A DNA stretch of 31,645 bases, from positions 1 through 31,645 of the forward strand of contig DVIJ01000121.1 of NCBI GenBank assembly GCA_018711415.1, read 5' to 3'. Under the pieces are notes generated by a model. It worked only from the letters and a program-made list of their open reading frames with translations. It ran no database searches and was not told where the DNA came from. The first letter of the stretch is position 1, and each line of letters opens with the position of its first letter. This document shows, one piece after another, positions 16,377-24,462 of the stretch. Made by a program: the position numbers and the translations under genes. The DNA is from Scatomorpha merdavium (GTDB taxonomy: Bacteria > Bacillota > Clostridia > Oscillospirales > Oscillospiraceae).

Positions 16377-16747
16377 GCCTCGTGCAGCCAGGCGCGGACT
16401 TCGGCGTCCAGCTCGGACTCCGAGGTCAGGAGGATGTGGTGAGTCCAGCGGCCGGGGTATGGCTCCACGGCCACGGCGACGCGCGGGCTCTCCAGCCTCC
16501 GGCCCAGGCCCAGCGTCAAAAGCAGAAAGTGCTCCGGCCAGCTCCGCTTCCGCCGCAGCGGCAGCGAGACCGCCGCAAAGAGGTGCCGCCCGTAAAAGCT
16601 CACCTGGCTCTTTTGCACCTTCGCCCGGAGCTCCGGCGGGAACTCCCGCTCAAAGAGCTCCGTCAGCGCCTCGCAGAGCCCCAGCTCCAGGGGCCTGCCC
16701 TCGAAAAACAGCAGCAGGTCCTCCGTATATCGCTCCGGAAAATCCAC
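16349..16747 (-). CDS. DUF5655 domain protein of unknown function
   Basis: A 132-residue protein recognised by the DUF5655 pattern: KVQKSQVSFYGRHLFAAVSL in the middle, then PRVAVAVEPYPGRWTHHILL, and LDAEVRAWLHEAYDFA at the C-terminus. No catalytic motif is evident. The start is GTG with an AGGAGG ribosome site eight bases upstream and a TATAAT promoter behind it. It is convergent with pyrG and overlaps its last 28 bases, which could interfere with pyrG mRNA ends. Function unknown. Confidence 0.8.
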   Translation of the reverse strand: MDFPERYTEDLLLFFEGRPLELGLCEALTELFEREFPPELRAKVQKSQVSFYGRHLFAAVSLPLRRKRSWPEHFLLLTLGLGRRLESPRVAVAVEPYPGRWTHHILLTSESELDAEVRAWLHEAYDFAESKR

Positions 16748-16770
16748 CTTCCCCGCCTCCTTCCGCGCCC

Positions 16771-16799
16771 ATTATACCCTGTCCGCGGCCCCGCCGCAA
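16771..16799 (-). promoter_or_regulatory. Promoter of the DUF5655 gene
   Basis: Minus-strand TATAAT (plus 16771-16776) with a 17-base spacer to a weak -35, TTGCGG (plus 16794-16799). The -10 is perfect; the -35 is poor. Confidence 0.55.
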
Positions 16800-16816
16800 G
16801 GAGCGTGACCTTGTCA

Positions 16817-16845
16817 CTGAAGCCTCCCGCGCCGCGCGGTATAGT
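16817..16845 (+). promoter_or_regulatory. Probable promoter of the peroxiredoxin gene
   Basis: TATAGT (16840-16845) is a good -10. The -35 is uncertain: CTGAAG (16817-16822) has a 17-base spacer but is weak, while TTGTCA (16811-16816) is closer to consensus but 23 bases away. A redox regulator may assist. I see no clear PerR box. Confidence 0.4.
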
Positions 16846-16890
16846 TAGGACACACAAACCAAACCGCAGAGCGCAAGGAGGTATAAAATA

Positions 16891-17568
16891 ATGGAGAACA
16901 TCGTTCAGAACCGTATGCCCCTCATCGGCGACACGGCCCCCAGCTTCAAGGCCGTCACCACGCAGGGCGAGATAAATTTCCCGGAGGACTTCCGGGGCAA
17001 GTGGGTCATCCTCTTCAGCCACCCGGCGGACTTCACGCCCGTCTGCACCACCGAGTTCATGACCTTCGCCTCCATGGCGGAGGAGTTCAAGGCCATGAAC
17101 ACCGAGCTCGTCGGCCTCTCCGTGGACTCGCTCTACTCGCACATCGCCTGGCTGCGCAAGATCCAGGAGCTCAGCTGGAAGGGCATGGAGAATGTTGAGG
17201 TCAAGTTCCCGCTCATCGAGGACATCCGCATGGAGGTCGCCAACAAATACGGCATGATCCAGCCCGGCCAGAGCAACACCCAGGCCGTCCGCGCCGTGTT
17301 CGTCATAGACCCGGAGGCCAAGATCCGGCTCATACTCTACTACCCCCTCAGCACCGGGCGCAACTTCGACGAGATAAAAAGGGTCATCCAGGCCCTGCAG
17401 AAGGCCGACGCCGAGAACGTCGCCACTCCCGCGGACTGGAGGCCCGGCGACGACGTCATCGTCCCCACCGCAGGCAGCTGCGGCACCGCAAAGGAGCGCA
17501 TGGAGAACAGCTCCGACGACCAGTACTGCCTCGACTGGTTCATGTGCTTCAAGAGGGAGAAAAAATAA
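16891..17568 (+). CDS. Peroxiredoxin of the Prx6-like (1-Cys/archaeal-type) group
   Basis: Thiol peroxidase of 225 residues that reduces hydrogen peroxide and organic peroxides. The active site PADFTPVCTTEF puts the peroxidatic Cys at residue 52. The long C-terminal arm after about residue 165, with DWRPGD, is the Prx6-type dimer arm. Three further cysteines in the tail (GSCGTAKERM, then YCLDWFMCFK) suggest a resolving Cys as in archaeal Prx. Strong AAGGAGG ribosome site nine bases before ATG. Monocistronic, with its own promoter and a bidirectional terminator. Cytosolic oxidative-stress defence, plausible for a strict anaerobe. Confidence 0.94.
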   Translation: MENIVQNRMPLIGDTAPSFKAVTTQGEINFPEDFRGKWVILFSHPADFTPVCTTEFMTFASMAEEFKAMNTELVGLSVDSLYSHIAWLRKIQELSWKGMENVEVKFPLIEDIRMEVANKYGMIQPGQSNTQAVRAVFVIDPEAKIRLILYYPLSTGRNFDEIKRVIQALQKADAENVATPADWRPGDDVIVPTAGSCGTAKERMENSSDDQYCLDWFMCFKREKK

Positions 17569-17605
17569 GAGGCACCCCCCTCTCTCCTCGGCGCAATACG
17601 CCGAA

Positions 17606-17640
17606 AAAACATTCCGCCCCCTCGGGGGGCGGAATGTTTT
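17606..17640. terminator. Bidirectional terminator between the convergent peroxiredoxin and Nudix genes
   Basis: A perfect 15-bp stem: AAAACATTCCGCCCC (17606-17620) with its complement at 17626-17640 and loop CTCGG. A- and T-rich arms give a U-tract in both directions. The Nudix stop codon begins at its edge. Confidence 0.85.
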
Positions 17641-18179
17641 CATATCTGCTTTTCCCAGCGGTCCAGGCCGCCGCCGTATTCGTGCGTGTCGAAAAGGAGC
17701 TCGACGAGGCTCCGGTGGTAGGGGACGAAGAGCCCGGAGCGCAAGAGCTCCAGTATCTCCGCCTTTTCCGCCCAGCGGACGGTCTCGACCTCCTCCGCCT
17801 GGAGCCGCAGGCCGGGCAGCTCCTCCGGCATGTCCAGGAGGTACATGTCGTCAAAGCCCTGGTCAAAGCTGACGCTCAGGGCGGGGCGCTCCAGCGCGGG
17901 GCCGGCCTCCAGGCCCAGCTCCTCAAAGAGCTCGCGCGCGGCGGCCCCGGCGCTCTCCTCCCCCGCGAGGGCGCAGCCCCCGGAGCTCAGGTCCCAGAGC
18001 CCGGCCCAGCTGCGCTTTTCACGGCTGCGCTTTTGTATGAGCATCCGCCCATCCGGCGAGAACAGGCAGACGTGTACCACCAGGTGGTAGCCCCCGGGGG
18101 GCAGGGGCTCGCCCCGGCGCGCCGCGGCGCCGGTCCTGCGCCTTGCCGCGTCGTAGACGTCCCAGACTTCGCCCAGCAT
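17640..18179 (-). CDS. Nudix hydrolase
   Basis: A 179-residue Nudix protein. The Nudix box is complete: GGCALAGEESAGAAARELFEELGL contains G-x5-E-x7-REL-x-EE-x-GL, at about residues 67-90. The upstream IQKRSREKRSWAGLWDLSSG resembles Nudix proteins of the YfcD/isopentenyl-diphosphate isomerase-like group, but the substrate cannot be read from sequence. The start follows GGGAGG 15 bases after the CoA-transferase-like gene, so the two form an operon. Confidence 0.9.
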   Translation of the reverse strand: MLGEVWDVYDAARRRTGAAARRGEPLPPGGYHLVVHVCLFSPDGRMLIQKRSREKRSWAGLWDLSSGGCALAGEESAGAAARELFEELGLEAGPALERPALSVSFDQGFDDMYLLDMPEELPGLRLQAEEVETVRWAEKAEILELLRSGLFVPYHRSLVELLFDTHEYGGGLDRWEKQI

Positions 18180-18194
18180 CTTCCGCCTCCCGGT

Positions 18195-19814
18195 TCAGAC
18201 CTGGGTCCAGCCGCGCTCGCCGTCCGTAAAGACCAGGTTGCGCTCGTCGCCGGGGTAGGCCGAGTTCAGCACAGGCGGCGCGGAAAAGCCGCACTCGCCG
18301 CCCGTCGCGCAGCCGCTCACGTACTGATACACCCGCTGCCAGGCCGCGTCCTTCCCGCGGACGGCCACGGAGCTCTTCTGCGGCACGGCGTGGGCCGACT
18401 CGCAGAGGTCCGCGCACTCGTGCAGGTACTGCGCGCCGCGCGTCAGCGAGGTGGTGACCTTGTAGCCGCCGCCCTCGCGCAGCCGCCGCGCTATCGCCCG
18501 GAGCGTGCCCAGCGCCAGGATGAAGCCCGGGAAGTAGTCCAGAGGCACGCCGTTCAGGTTCTTCGGTTCGGCCAGGGAGCCGTTGCGCACGGAAAGACCC
18601 GTGATGTCCTCCGCGCAGGGCGCCCAGCCCGGACGGTCCTTCCAGACCGTGTCCGAGAAGCACATGAGGTTCGAGTATATGACCGAGGGGTTCAGCGCGC
18701 GGATATCCGCCTCCGAGAGCCCGAACTTGTCCAGGCAGCCGTTCTGGTAGGAGTAGGTGACGACGTCCGCCTCGCGGATGAGCTCCTTCACGCGCTCGAG
18801 CTCGGCGGGGACGTTGAAGTCCAGCTGGATGGAGTGCTTGCCGGCCCAGCCGTCAAACTCCAGCATGGCCTGTTCCTGGTGCTTGAAGTCGCCCCGGCGC
18901 ACGAGCAGCACGTCCGCGCCGTACTCCGCCAGCACGCGCGAACAGGCCGGACCCGCGATGATGTGAGTCAGGTCCAGGACGCGGACGCCGGAGAGCGGCC
19001 CGCGCGAATTCGGCCTGCCCCAGTCCGGCGCGGGGGACTCGGCCTCCTTTTCCGTCCGGATGAGCGGCATCGCCACGACCGCGCGGCCGACCTCGCTCGA
19101 CTCCCACTCCTCGCGGCTCCTTATCATGCAGCCGCAGGCCCCGCAGTCGAAGCTCAGCTGCTCGAGCTCCATCGCGTCCGTCCGCGCGACGCGGGCGGCG
19201 ATCTCCGCAAGGTCCTTCTTCATCGAGAAAAAGCCGTATTCCTCGGACTTCTTGGAGAGCCCCAGCGCCTTCACCAGCCGCTCCTGCTGGCTCTGGTAGT
19301 AGACGTGGAAGGACACGTCCCGCCCGTCCTTGGCGCGGAACTTGTGCATCGAGCCGTTGAGCGCGTTGTTCACCCGGATGGCCGAGCGCACGCGGCTCTT
19401 TGTGAATTCCTTGCAGTGCCTGTGGTCCGACATATAGAGCCGGATCGCCTGGAGCCCGGCGTAGGCCAGGTCGCAGCGCAGCTGCGCGCCGGAGACCTCG
19501 TCCCCGCGCAGGGCGCCTATCTCCGTCGCCGCGGCGGAGCAGGCCGTCAGCACTGCGGCGATGGCGCTGGTCTGGGGGATCGTCTCGTCCTCAAAGAGCT
19601 TCCGCACCGCCGGGACCCTCAGCTTCGTCAGCACCAGGTTCAGCGGCAGGGGAAAGGGGTTCGCCCCGAAGCAGGCCCGCTTGAGCGCGGCCTCCCGCCC
19701 CTCGTCCGCGACAAAGGTCGTCGGCAGGGCCGCAAGGCCCGTCCTCTCCAAAAGGTCCTCATATATGAGCTGCGCGTTCTCCGCCTTGCGCCTCAAAACC
19801 TTGTTTTCCGCCAT
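18195..19814 (-). CDS. CaiB/BaiF (family III) CoA-transferase-like protein with permuted or partly duplicated domains
   Basis: A 539-residue protein. The recognisable family III start, LSGVRVLDLTHIIAGPACSR, appears only near residue 275. From there on it follows the family: KFGLSEADIRALNPSVIYS, then NGVPLDYFPGF, whose Asp fits the catalytic nucleophile. The first 250 residues look like the middle and later part of the same fold (FRAKDGRDVSFHVYYQSQ, then a helical region ending REEWESSEVGRAVVAMPL). The order is therefore later part first, early part second, as in a circular permutation or a tandem copy with the first catalytic half lost. Family enzymes move CoA between acids. The substrate is unknown. 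AAGGAGAG ribosome site and own promoter; Nudix gene downstream. Confidence 0.8.
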   Translation of the reverse strand: MAENKVLRRKAENAQLIYEDLLERTGLAALPTTFVADEGREAALKRACFGANPFPLPLNLVLTKLRVPAVRKLFEDETIPQTSAIAAVLTACSAAATEIGALRGDEVSGAQLRCDLAYAGLQAIRLYMSDHRHCKEFTKSRVRSAIRVNNALNGSMHKFRAKDGRDVSFHVYYQSQQERLVKALGLSKKSEEYGFFSMKKDLAEIAARVARTDAMELEQLSFDCGACGCMIRSREEWESSEVGRAVVAMPLIRTEKEAESPAPDWGRPNSRGPLSGVRVLDLTHIIAGPACSRVLAEYGADVLLVRRGDFKHQEQAMLEFDGWAGKHSIQLDFNVPAELERVKELIREADVVTYSYQNGCLDKFGLSEADIRALNPSVIYSNLMCFSDTVWKDRPGWAPCAEDITGLSVRNGSLAEPKNLNGVPLDYFPGFILALGTLRAIARRLREGGGYKVTTSLTRGAQYLHECADLCESAHAVPQKSSVAVRGKDAAWQRVYQYVSGCATGGECGFSAPPVLNSAYPGDERNLVFTDGERGWTQV

Positions 19815-19838
19815 TCTATGCGCTCTCCTTCCACCATA

Positions 19839-19868
19839 ATTATACCCCTGATTTTAGACCCCCGTCAC
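19839..19868 (-). promoter_or_regulatory. Promoter of the CoA-transferase-like/Nudix operon
   Basis: Minus-strand TATAAT (plus 19839-19844) and GTGACG (plus 19863-19868, four of six consensus bases) with an 18-base spacer. Confidence 0.6.
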
Positions 19869-19894
19869 ACTTTTGGCAATCGGCAGACTAGACA

Positions 19895-19949
19895 AATAAA
19901 AAGCGCCTGGTCTGGCCACAATGCGGCATGGCATGAGGTCAGACCAGGC
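19895..19949 (-). terminator. Terminator of the phage-structural-like gene
   Basis: GCCTGGTCTG (19905-19914) pairs perfectly with CAGACCAGGC (19940-19949), with a small inner GCCA/TGGC stem. On the minus strand the arm is followed by GCTTTTTATTTG, a U-rich tract. It lies about 20 bases past the stop of the gene at 19971. Confidence 0.75.
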
Positions 19950-19970
19950 TCGGGCGCGCCCGGCGGGGGA

Positions 19971-20963
19971 CTATTTGGTCGCGGCGGTGACGCGCCCGCC
20001 GCCGCCGCCGGAGACGGGCCGGGAGGCGGAGACCGCGCCCAGGCCGTACTGGGAGCGCAGGCGCGCCGCCTCTGCGGAGCTGATGCGCCCGGCGGAGAGC
20101 GCCGCGGATATGAGCGAGCTGCGCCGCGCCGAGTCCCCGGCCGCCGCCAGCTGCGCGGCGAGCTTGTCGTAGGAGCTCAGGACGGTCTGCGTCCCGCCGG
20201 AAGTCTCCGAGGCGGCGGGCTCGGACTCGGGCGCGGAGCTCCCGCCCCCGGCGGGAGTATAGCCCGTGTAGCCCTGGCCGCGGGAGCTGGAATAGACCTC
20301 CTCCAGCAGCTCCGCGTCCGCGACGGCGTAGCTCTCGTCCACGCGGACGGCCTCCTCATAGAGCGCGCGGGCGAGCTCCGTCTCGTTCTGGAGGATGGCC
20401 TCGGCCACGGCGCGGCGGTAGTCCGAGCGCAGCCGCGCGCGCTGGGCGGCCAGCTCCGCGAGTTTCGAGGCGCGCTCGGACTCCAGCGCGGCCAGCTCGC
20501 CCTGGACGCTCATCCCCAGCGTGAGCGCGGCCTGGCCCCGCGCGCCGGAGTTGAGGCCCGAGGCGGCAAAGCGCTCGTTCATGCTGCGCAGGGCGGTCTC
20601 GCCCGCGGCGGCGGTGCGGTTCGCCGCCTCCCGATAGGCCCCGGGCAGGGCCGCCGCCTCCGACTCCGAGGCCGCCAGCTCCTCCGCGTAGGCCCCCTCC
20701 AGCGCCTCCAGCGCCTGCCGCTCCGAGGCGGCGTAGAGCTCGCGGATATAGTCGCTCTTGTCCGTGGCCTTGTAGTAGTGCCGGGGCTCCGAGACCTCCC
20801 TCGTATAGACGTTGGTCTGGGCATAGTCCAGGCCCTCGCCGGCGATCTTGGCGTTGCGCGCCGCCTCGTACTGAGCCAGCAGGGCGCGGTCCGCGTTCAC
20901 GCCCTTGGCCGCCTCCCGGGCGATGAGGTCGGAGTAGTCCAGATCCTTGTCGTATGCCTGCAT
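19971..20963 (-). CDS. Ala-rich coiled-coil protein resembling prophage structural/ejection proteins
   Basis: A 330-residue protein. I choose the ATG at 20963 (MQAYDKDLDYSDL) because the one six bases earlier is too close to GGGAGG. The N-terminus, with DYSDLIAREAAKG, then YEAARNAKIAGEGLDYAQTN, resembles N-termini that I recall from uncharacterised proteins of Clostridia phages, where short repeats of this kind precede a long helix. Residues about 90-215 are Ala/Glu/Arg-rich and predicted coiled coil. The C-terminal third is Gly/Ser/Pro-rich linker plus a helical pair ending in a GGGGG tract. No signal peptide or membrane segment. It has its own promoter and terminator, so it is a single-gene unit. 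Function unknown; a virion internal or ejection protein is a guess. Confidence 0.6.
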   Translation of the reverse strand: MQAYDKDLDYSDLIAREAAKGVNADRALLAQYEAARNAKIAGEGLDYAQTNVYTREVSEPRHYYKATDKSDYIRELYAASERQALEALEGAYAEELAASESEAAALPGAYREAANRTAAAGETALRSMNERFAASGLNSGARGQAALTLGMSVQGELAALESERASKLAELAAQRARLRSDYRRAVAEAILQNETELARALYEEAVRVDESYAVADAELLEEVYSSSRGQGYTGYTPAGGGSSAPESEPAASETSGGTQTVLSSYDKLAAQLAAAGDSARRSSLISAALSAGRISSAEAARLRSQYGLGAVSASRPVSGGGGGRVTAATK

Positions 20964-20992
20964 CTGCATACCTCCCTTTCAGTTTGGGCAAC

Positions 20993-21020
20993 AATATAGC
21001 GGTTTTCGCGCAAAGCGCAA
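20993..21020 (-). promoter_or_regulatory. Promoter of the phage-structural-like gene
   Basis: Minus-strand TATATT (plus 20993-20998) with TTGCGC (plus 21015-21020) 16 bases upstream. The -10 is good and the -35 partial. Confidence 0.5.
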
Positions 21021-21042
21021 GGGCTTTTGCAAAGAAATCACG

Positions 21043-21071
21043 TTGACGCGGCGGGAAAGCCGGTTTATCAT
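21043..21071 (+). promoter_or_regulatory. Promoter of threonine dehydratase
   Basis: TTGACG (21043-21048), a 17-base spacer and TATCAT (21066-21071), with the gene start about 40 bases further on. Confidence 0.8.
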
Positions 21072-21112
21072 AGTGTCAGATAGAGCAAATCCGAATTGCG
21101 AGGTGTTACAAC

Positions 21113-22321
21113 ATGGAACTCAGCCTGAGAGACTTCGAGCGGGCGGCAAAGCGCCTGGAGGGCATCATCCACAGGACGGACCTCGACTACAGCGCCACCT
21201 TCAGCTGCATGGCGGGCGGCGAGGTCTGGATGAAGTGCGAGAACCGGCAAAAGACCGGCTCCTTCAAGATCCGCGGCGCGGCGAACAAGATAGGCGCGCT
21301 GACGGAGCGCGGCGAGGTGAAGGCCGTCGTGGCCTCCTCCGCCGGCAACCACGCCCAGGGCGTGGCCTACGCCGCACAGCGCCACGGCCTGCCCGCGACC
21401 ATCGTCATGCCCAAGGCCGCGCCCATCGCCAAGGTCCAGGCCACGGAGGGCTACGGCGCGAAGGTCGTCCTCTGCGGCGACTGCTACGACGACGCCTTTG
21501 AAAAGGCCATGGAGATCTGCCGCGAGGAGGAGGCCACCTTCCTCCACCCCTTCGACGACTACGAGGTCATGGCCGGGCAGGGGACCGTCGGCCTCGAGAT
21601 ACTCAGCCAGCTGCCCACGGTGGACACCGTCGTCGTACCCGTCGGCGGGGGCGGGCTGCTCGCGGGCGTCGCCGCCTGCATAAAGCAGGTGAACCCGCGC
21701 GTCCGCGTCGTCGGCGTCCAGGCGGAGGGCGCCAACGCCGTCTGGCGCAGCTTCCACGAGGGTCAGCGCGTCGCCTCCGAGCGCGTCTCCACCATCGCGG
21801 ACGGCATCGCCGTCAAATGCCCCGGGGAAAAGACCGTCGCCCAGATCATGCAGTACGCGGACGACCTCGTCACCGTCTCCGACAACGACATCTCCGCCGC
21901 CATCCTCCTGCTCATGGAGCGCACGAAGCAGATCGTCGAGCCCTCCGGCGCGAGCTCCGTCGCCGCGGTCCTCGCCGGCAAGCTCGAGACCGCTGAGAAA
22001 AAGACCGTCTGCCTCCTCTCCGGCGGCAACATAGACGTCAGCTTCATCCACCGCGTCATCGAGCTCGGCCTCGTCTCGCGGCACAGGCGGATAAAGCTCG
22101 CCACCACGCTCCCGGACTCCCCCGGCAGTCTCATGCGCCTTCTGCAGATCATCGCGGACAGCGGCGCGAACATCATGACCATAAACCACGACAGGCTCTG
22201 CCCCAGCCTCTCGCCCAGCGAGATCCTGGTCCACATCGCCTGCGAGGTCGGCGGCCAGGAGCACGGCCAGGCCCTGCTGGACCGCCTCGGCTCCGAGGGC
22301 TACGCCGTCTCAATGGAATAA
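21113..22321 (+). CDS. ilvA: Threonine ammonia-lyase (threonine dehydratase)
   Basis: PLP enzyme that deaminates threonine to 2-oxobutanoate and ammonia. It has 402 residues, the length of the single-ACT group. The PLP lysine is Lys52 in GSFKIRGA. SSAGNHAQGVAYAA is the family signature, and VPVGGGGLLAGVAA binds the PLP phosphate. A C-terminal ACT domain (about 330-402, TLPDSPGSLMRLLQIIADSG) suggests allosteric control by an amino acid. No other isoleucine gene is nearby, so a catabolic, ammonia-releasing role is as likely as isoleucine synthesis. It has its own promoter and a strong terminator. Ribosome site GAGGTG. Confidence 0.95.
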   Translation: MELSLRDFERAAKRLEGIIHRTDLDYSATFSCMAGGEVWMKCENRQKTGSFKIRGAANKIGALTERGEVKAVVASSAGNHAQGVAYAAQRHGLPATIVMPKAAPIAKVQATEGYGAKVVLCGDCYDDAFEKAMEICREEEATFLHPFDDYEVMAGQGTVGLEILSQLPTVDTVVVPVGGGGLLAGVAACIKQVNPRVRVVGVQAEGANAVWRSFHEGQRVASERVSTIADGIAVKCPGEKTVAQIMQYADDLVTVSDNDISAAILLLMERTKQIVEPSGASSVAAVLAGKLETAEKKTVCLLSGGNIDVSFIHRVIELGLVSRHRRIKLATTLPDSPGSLMRLLQIIADSGANIMTINHDRLCPSLSPSEILVHIACEVGGQEHGQALLDRLGSEGYAVSME

Positions 22322-22344
22322 TCAAAGCCGAAGTTTAGCGCACG

Positions 22345-22382
22345 CCGCCCCTCTCCGGAAACGGAGGGGGGCGGATTTTTTT
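22345..22382 (+). terminator. Terminator of threonine dehydratase
   Basis: CCGCCCCTCTCCG (22345-22357), loop GAAA, CGGAGGGGGGCGG (22362-22374; one G-U pair), then seven T (22376-22382). It separates ilvA from the phage module. Confidence 0.9.
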
Positions 22383-22403
22383 GCACTTTTTTCGTTTTTG
22401 CAC

Positions 22404-22431
22404 TTACGAAATGCGCGAAAGTCTGTATATT
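22404..22431 (+). promoter_or_regulatory. Candidate promoter of the phage module
   Basis: TATATT (22426-22431) with a weak TTACGA (22404-22409) 16 bases upstream, in an AT-rich stretch. An imperfect palindrome TTCGT/ACGAA (22391-22410) overlaps the -35 and may be an operator. Two copies of TTTTTGCACTT (22378-22388 and 22395-22405) also lie here. Confidence 0.4.
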
Positions 22432-22455
22432 GTCCCCCAGGCGGGAGGTGAGACG

Positions 22456-22812
22456 ATGGCGCACAGGGCGGCGCGCGGCCTGCGCGCGGGCATTGAGCGA
22501 TATTTCACGGCGAGAGAGGAGGAGGGCCGCTTCCCCACGGAGGCGGGGCTCCTGCTGGAGCTGGGCCTGAGCGAGGCGGAGTACGCCGGGCTCCTGGAGG
22601 ACGAGGCCTGCCGCCGCGAGTTCGAGCGGGCGCGCCTGCGGCGCATGGACTGGCTCGAGAACCGGATGGTCACGGAGTCCGGCCGGGCCGCGGGCTGCAT
22701 GAACGCACTCAAACAGGAGAAAAACGGCGGCTACGCCGACAAGGCCGGCCAGGGCGCGGAAAAGCGCCTCGTCATCCGGCTGGAGGGCGTGGGCCGGGGC
22801 GCCGCAGAATGA
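22456..22812 (+). CDS. Phage terminase small subunit (putative)
   Basis: A 118-residue protein. I start it at the ATG of MAHRAARGL, which follows GGGAGGTG; the upstream in-frame ATG at 22381 lies in the ilvA terminator tail. The pattern RFPTEAGLLLELGLSEAEY (a small helix-turn-helix), then the middle helix with MDWLENRMVTES and AAGCMNALKQEKNGGYADK at the end, is that of small terminase subunits of Clostridia prophages, which bind the packaging site and recruit the large subunit. It shares ATGA with the next gene, the large subunit, which supports the call. Confidence 0.75.
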   Translation: MAHRAARGLRAGIERYFTAREEEGRFPTEAGLLLELGLSEAEYAGLLEDEACRREFERARLRRMDWLENRMVTESGRAAGCMNALKQEKNGGYADKAGQGAEKRLVIRLEGVGRGAAE

Positions 22813-24191
22813 CGGGAGAATACTTCTGGGACCCCGGCGAGGCCAACCCCAAGCAAAAGCTCTTCTTCGCCTCGCGCAAGCTCTACACCGCCTACGGCGG
22901 CGCAAAGGGCGGCGGCAAGACCTGGGCCGTCCGCACCAAGGCCCTGCTCGGGGCCTACAACTACGCCGGCATACGCATCCTCATCCTCCGCCGCACCTAT
23001 CCCGAGCTGCAGTCCAACCACATCGAGCCCATGCTCCGCATGATAAAGCCCGAGTTCTGCTCCTACAACGGCGCGCTGCGCTGTCTCAGCTTTGCAAACG
23101 GCAGCCTCATCCGCTTCGGCCACTGGTCCGGCGAGAGCTCCGAGCTGGAGTATAACGGCCAGGAGTACGACTGGATATTCATTGACGAGGCCACGCAGTT
23201 TTCCTGGCGCTCGTTTCAATTCCTGGGCGGGCTCCTGCGCGGCGTGAACGACATCCCGAAGCGGATGTATCTCACCTGCAACCCGGGCGGGGTGGGCCAC
23301 CGCTGGGTGAAGCGGCTCTTCATAGACCGCGACTTTTATGACGGCGGGGGCGACCCGGAGGCCGCCGAAAACCCGGAGGACTATGTGTTCATCCCCGCCA
23401 CCGTCGAGGACAACACGGCCCTGCTCCGGGCCTCCCCGGGCTATGTGCGGATGCTGGCCTCCATGCCGGAGGACCTGCGCCGCGCCTACCGCTACGGCGA
23501 CTGGGACGCCCTGGGCGGCAGCTACTTCCCGGAGCTTTCCGGCCGCGCGAACCTCGCGGAGCCCTTTGCCATACCCGAGGACTGGCGGCGCTACCGGGCC
23601 TTCGACTACGGCCTGGACCTCTTCGCCTGCTGCTGGTTCGCCGTGGACGGCGAGGGCCGCAGCTGGCTCTACCGCGAGTTCTCCGCCCCCGGGCTCATCG
23701 TCCGCGAGGCGGCGGAGGCCGTCGCGGAGCACACGGAGCCCGGCGAGCGCATCGAGGCGACCTTCGCCCCGCCGGACATGTGGAGCCGCCAGAAGGACAC
23801 CGGCCGCACCATGGCCGAGATCTTTGCGGAAAACGGCGTCCCCCTCGTCCGCGCGGCGAACGACAGGGTCCGCGGGCATCTGCTCATCCGCGAGGCCCTG
23901 GCCCGGCGCCCGGACGGGAAAAGGCCCATGCTCATGCTCTTCACGAGCTGCCGCCGGACCATCTCGGACCTGCGCGACATCCAGGCCGACGAGACGGACC
24001 CCAACGACTGCGCCAAGGAGCCGCATGAGCTCACGCACCGCGTGGACGCCGTCCGCTATTACTGCATAAGCCGCAAGCTGGCCGCGGATACGCAGCCGCC
24101 CGTACCCAGGGACGAGGACGAGGAGCTTGAGCCCTACGACGAGTTCATGACCGGCGGGGACCCGGGCCGCGGCTATCTCGAATACGCTTAG
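22809..24191 (+). CDS. Phage terminase large subunit
   Basis: Packaging motor ATPase and nuclease that feeds DNA into the prohead. It has 460 residues, full length. Walker A is GGAKGGGKT (30-38). RILILRRTYPELQSN follows, and Walker B is WIFIDEATQF (122-131). The coupling motif MYLTCNPGG is near 155. The RNase H-like nuclease half begins at AFDYGLD with an acidic residue expected to bind metal, and further candidate acids lie near APPDMW and HRVDAVRYY. It starts inside the stop of the small subunit (ATGA). Confidence 0.95.
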   Translation: MTGEYFWDPGEANPKQKLFFASRKLYTAYGGAKGGGKTWAVRTKALLGAYNYAGIRILILRRTYPELQSNHIEPMLRMIKPEFCSYNGALRCLSFANGSLIRFGHWSGESSELEYNGQEYDWIFIDEATQFSWRSFQFLGGLLRGVNDIPKRMYLTCNPGGVGHRWVKRLFIDRDFYDGGGDPEAAENPEDYVFIPATVEDNTALLRASPGYVRMLASMPEDLRRAYRYGDWDALGGSYFPELSGRANLAEPFAIPEDWRRYRAFDYGLDLFACCWFAVDGEGRSWLYREFSAPGLIVREAAEAVAEHTEPGERIEATFAPPDMWSRQKDTGRTMAEIFAENGVPLVRAANDRVRGHLLIREALARRPDGKRPMLMLFTSCRRTISDLRDIQADETDPNDCAKEPHELTHRVDAVRYYCISRKLAADTQPPVPRDEDEELEPYDEFMTGGDPGRGYLEYA

Positions 24192-24207
24192 AACTAGGGA
24201 GGTCAAA

Positions 24208-24459
24208 ATGGAGATCATACTGCTCATCGCGGCGCTCGTCTGCGCCGCAGCCTGCACGGCCTCGGGCGCGGCGCTCTGGCTCTGCCTGCGCTCGCTCGAG
24301 CGGAGCCAGGCGGCGGAAACGCCCGCCGCTCCCGAGCTTTCCGAAGAGGAGGGGCGCGAGCGCGCCCTGCGCGAGCAGCGCAGGTTCGAGGAGGCCCTTG
24401 CGGGCATCCTCAGCTACGGCCGGGCCGACATGTGCCGCAGGCCCGGAGAGGAGGGCTGA
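24208..24459 (+). CDS. Small single-span membrane protein of the phage module, function unknown
   Basis: An 83-residue protein with a hydrophobic N-terminal helix (residues about 3-27: IILLIAALVCAAACTASGAA) followed by a charged, Glu/Arg-rich helix. Strong AGGGAGG ribosome site. It lies between the large terminase and the portal gene. One membrane span and no second hydrophobic segment make it unlike most holins. It might anchor a packaging or assembly factor, but nothing in the sequence fixes a role. Confidence 0.65.
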   Translation: MEIILLIAALVCAAACTASGAALWLCLRSLERSQAAETPAAPELSEEEGRERALREQRRFEEALAGILSYGRADMCRRPGEEG

Positions 24460-24462
24460 GCC

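Noticed and set aside
22378..22405. Direct repeat TTTTTGCACTT twice as a phage attachment site
   Set aside because: Two copies 17 bases apart in a T-rich stretch do not flank anything. An attachment site would need a copy at the other end of the element.
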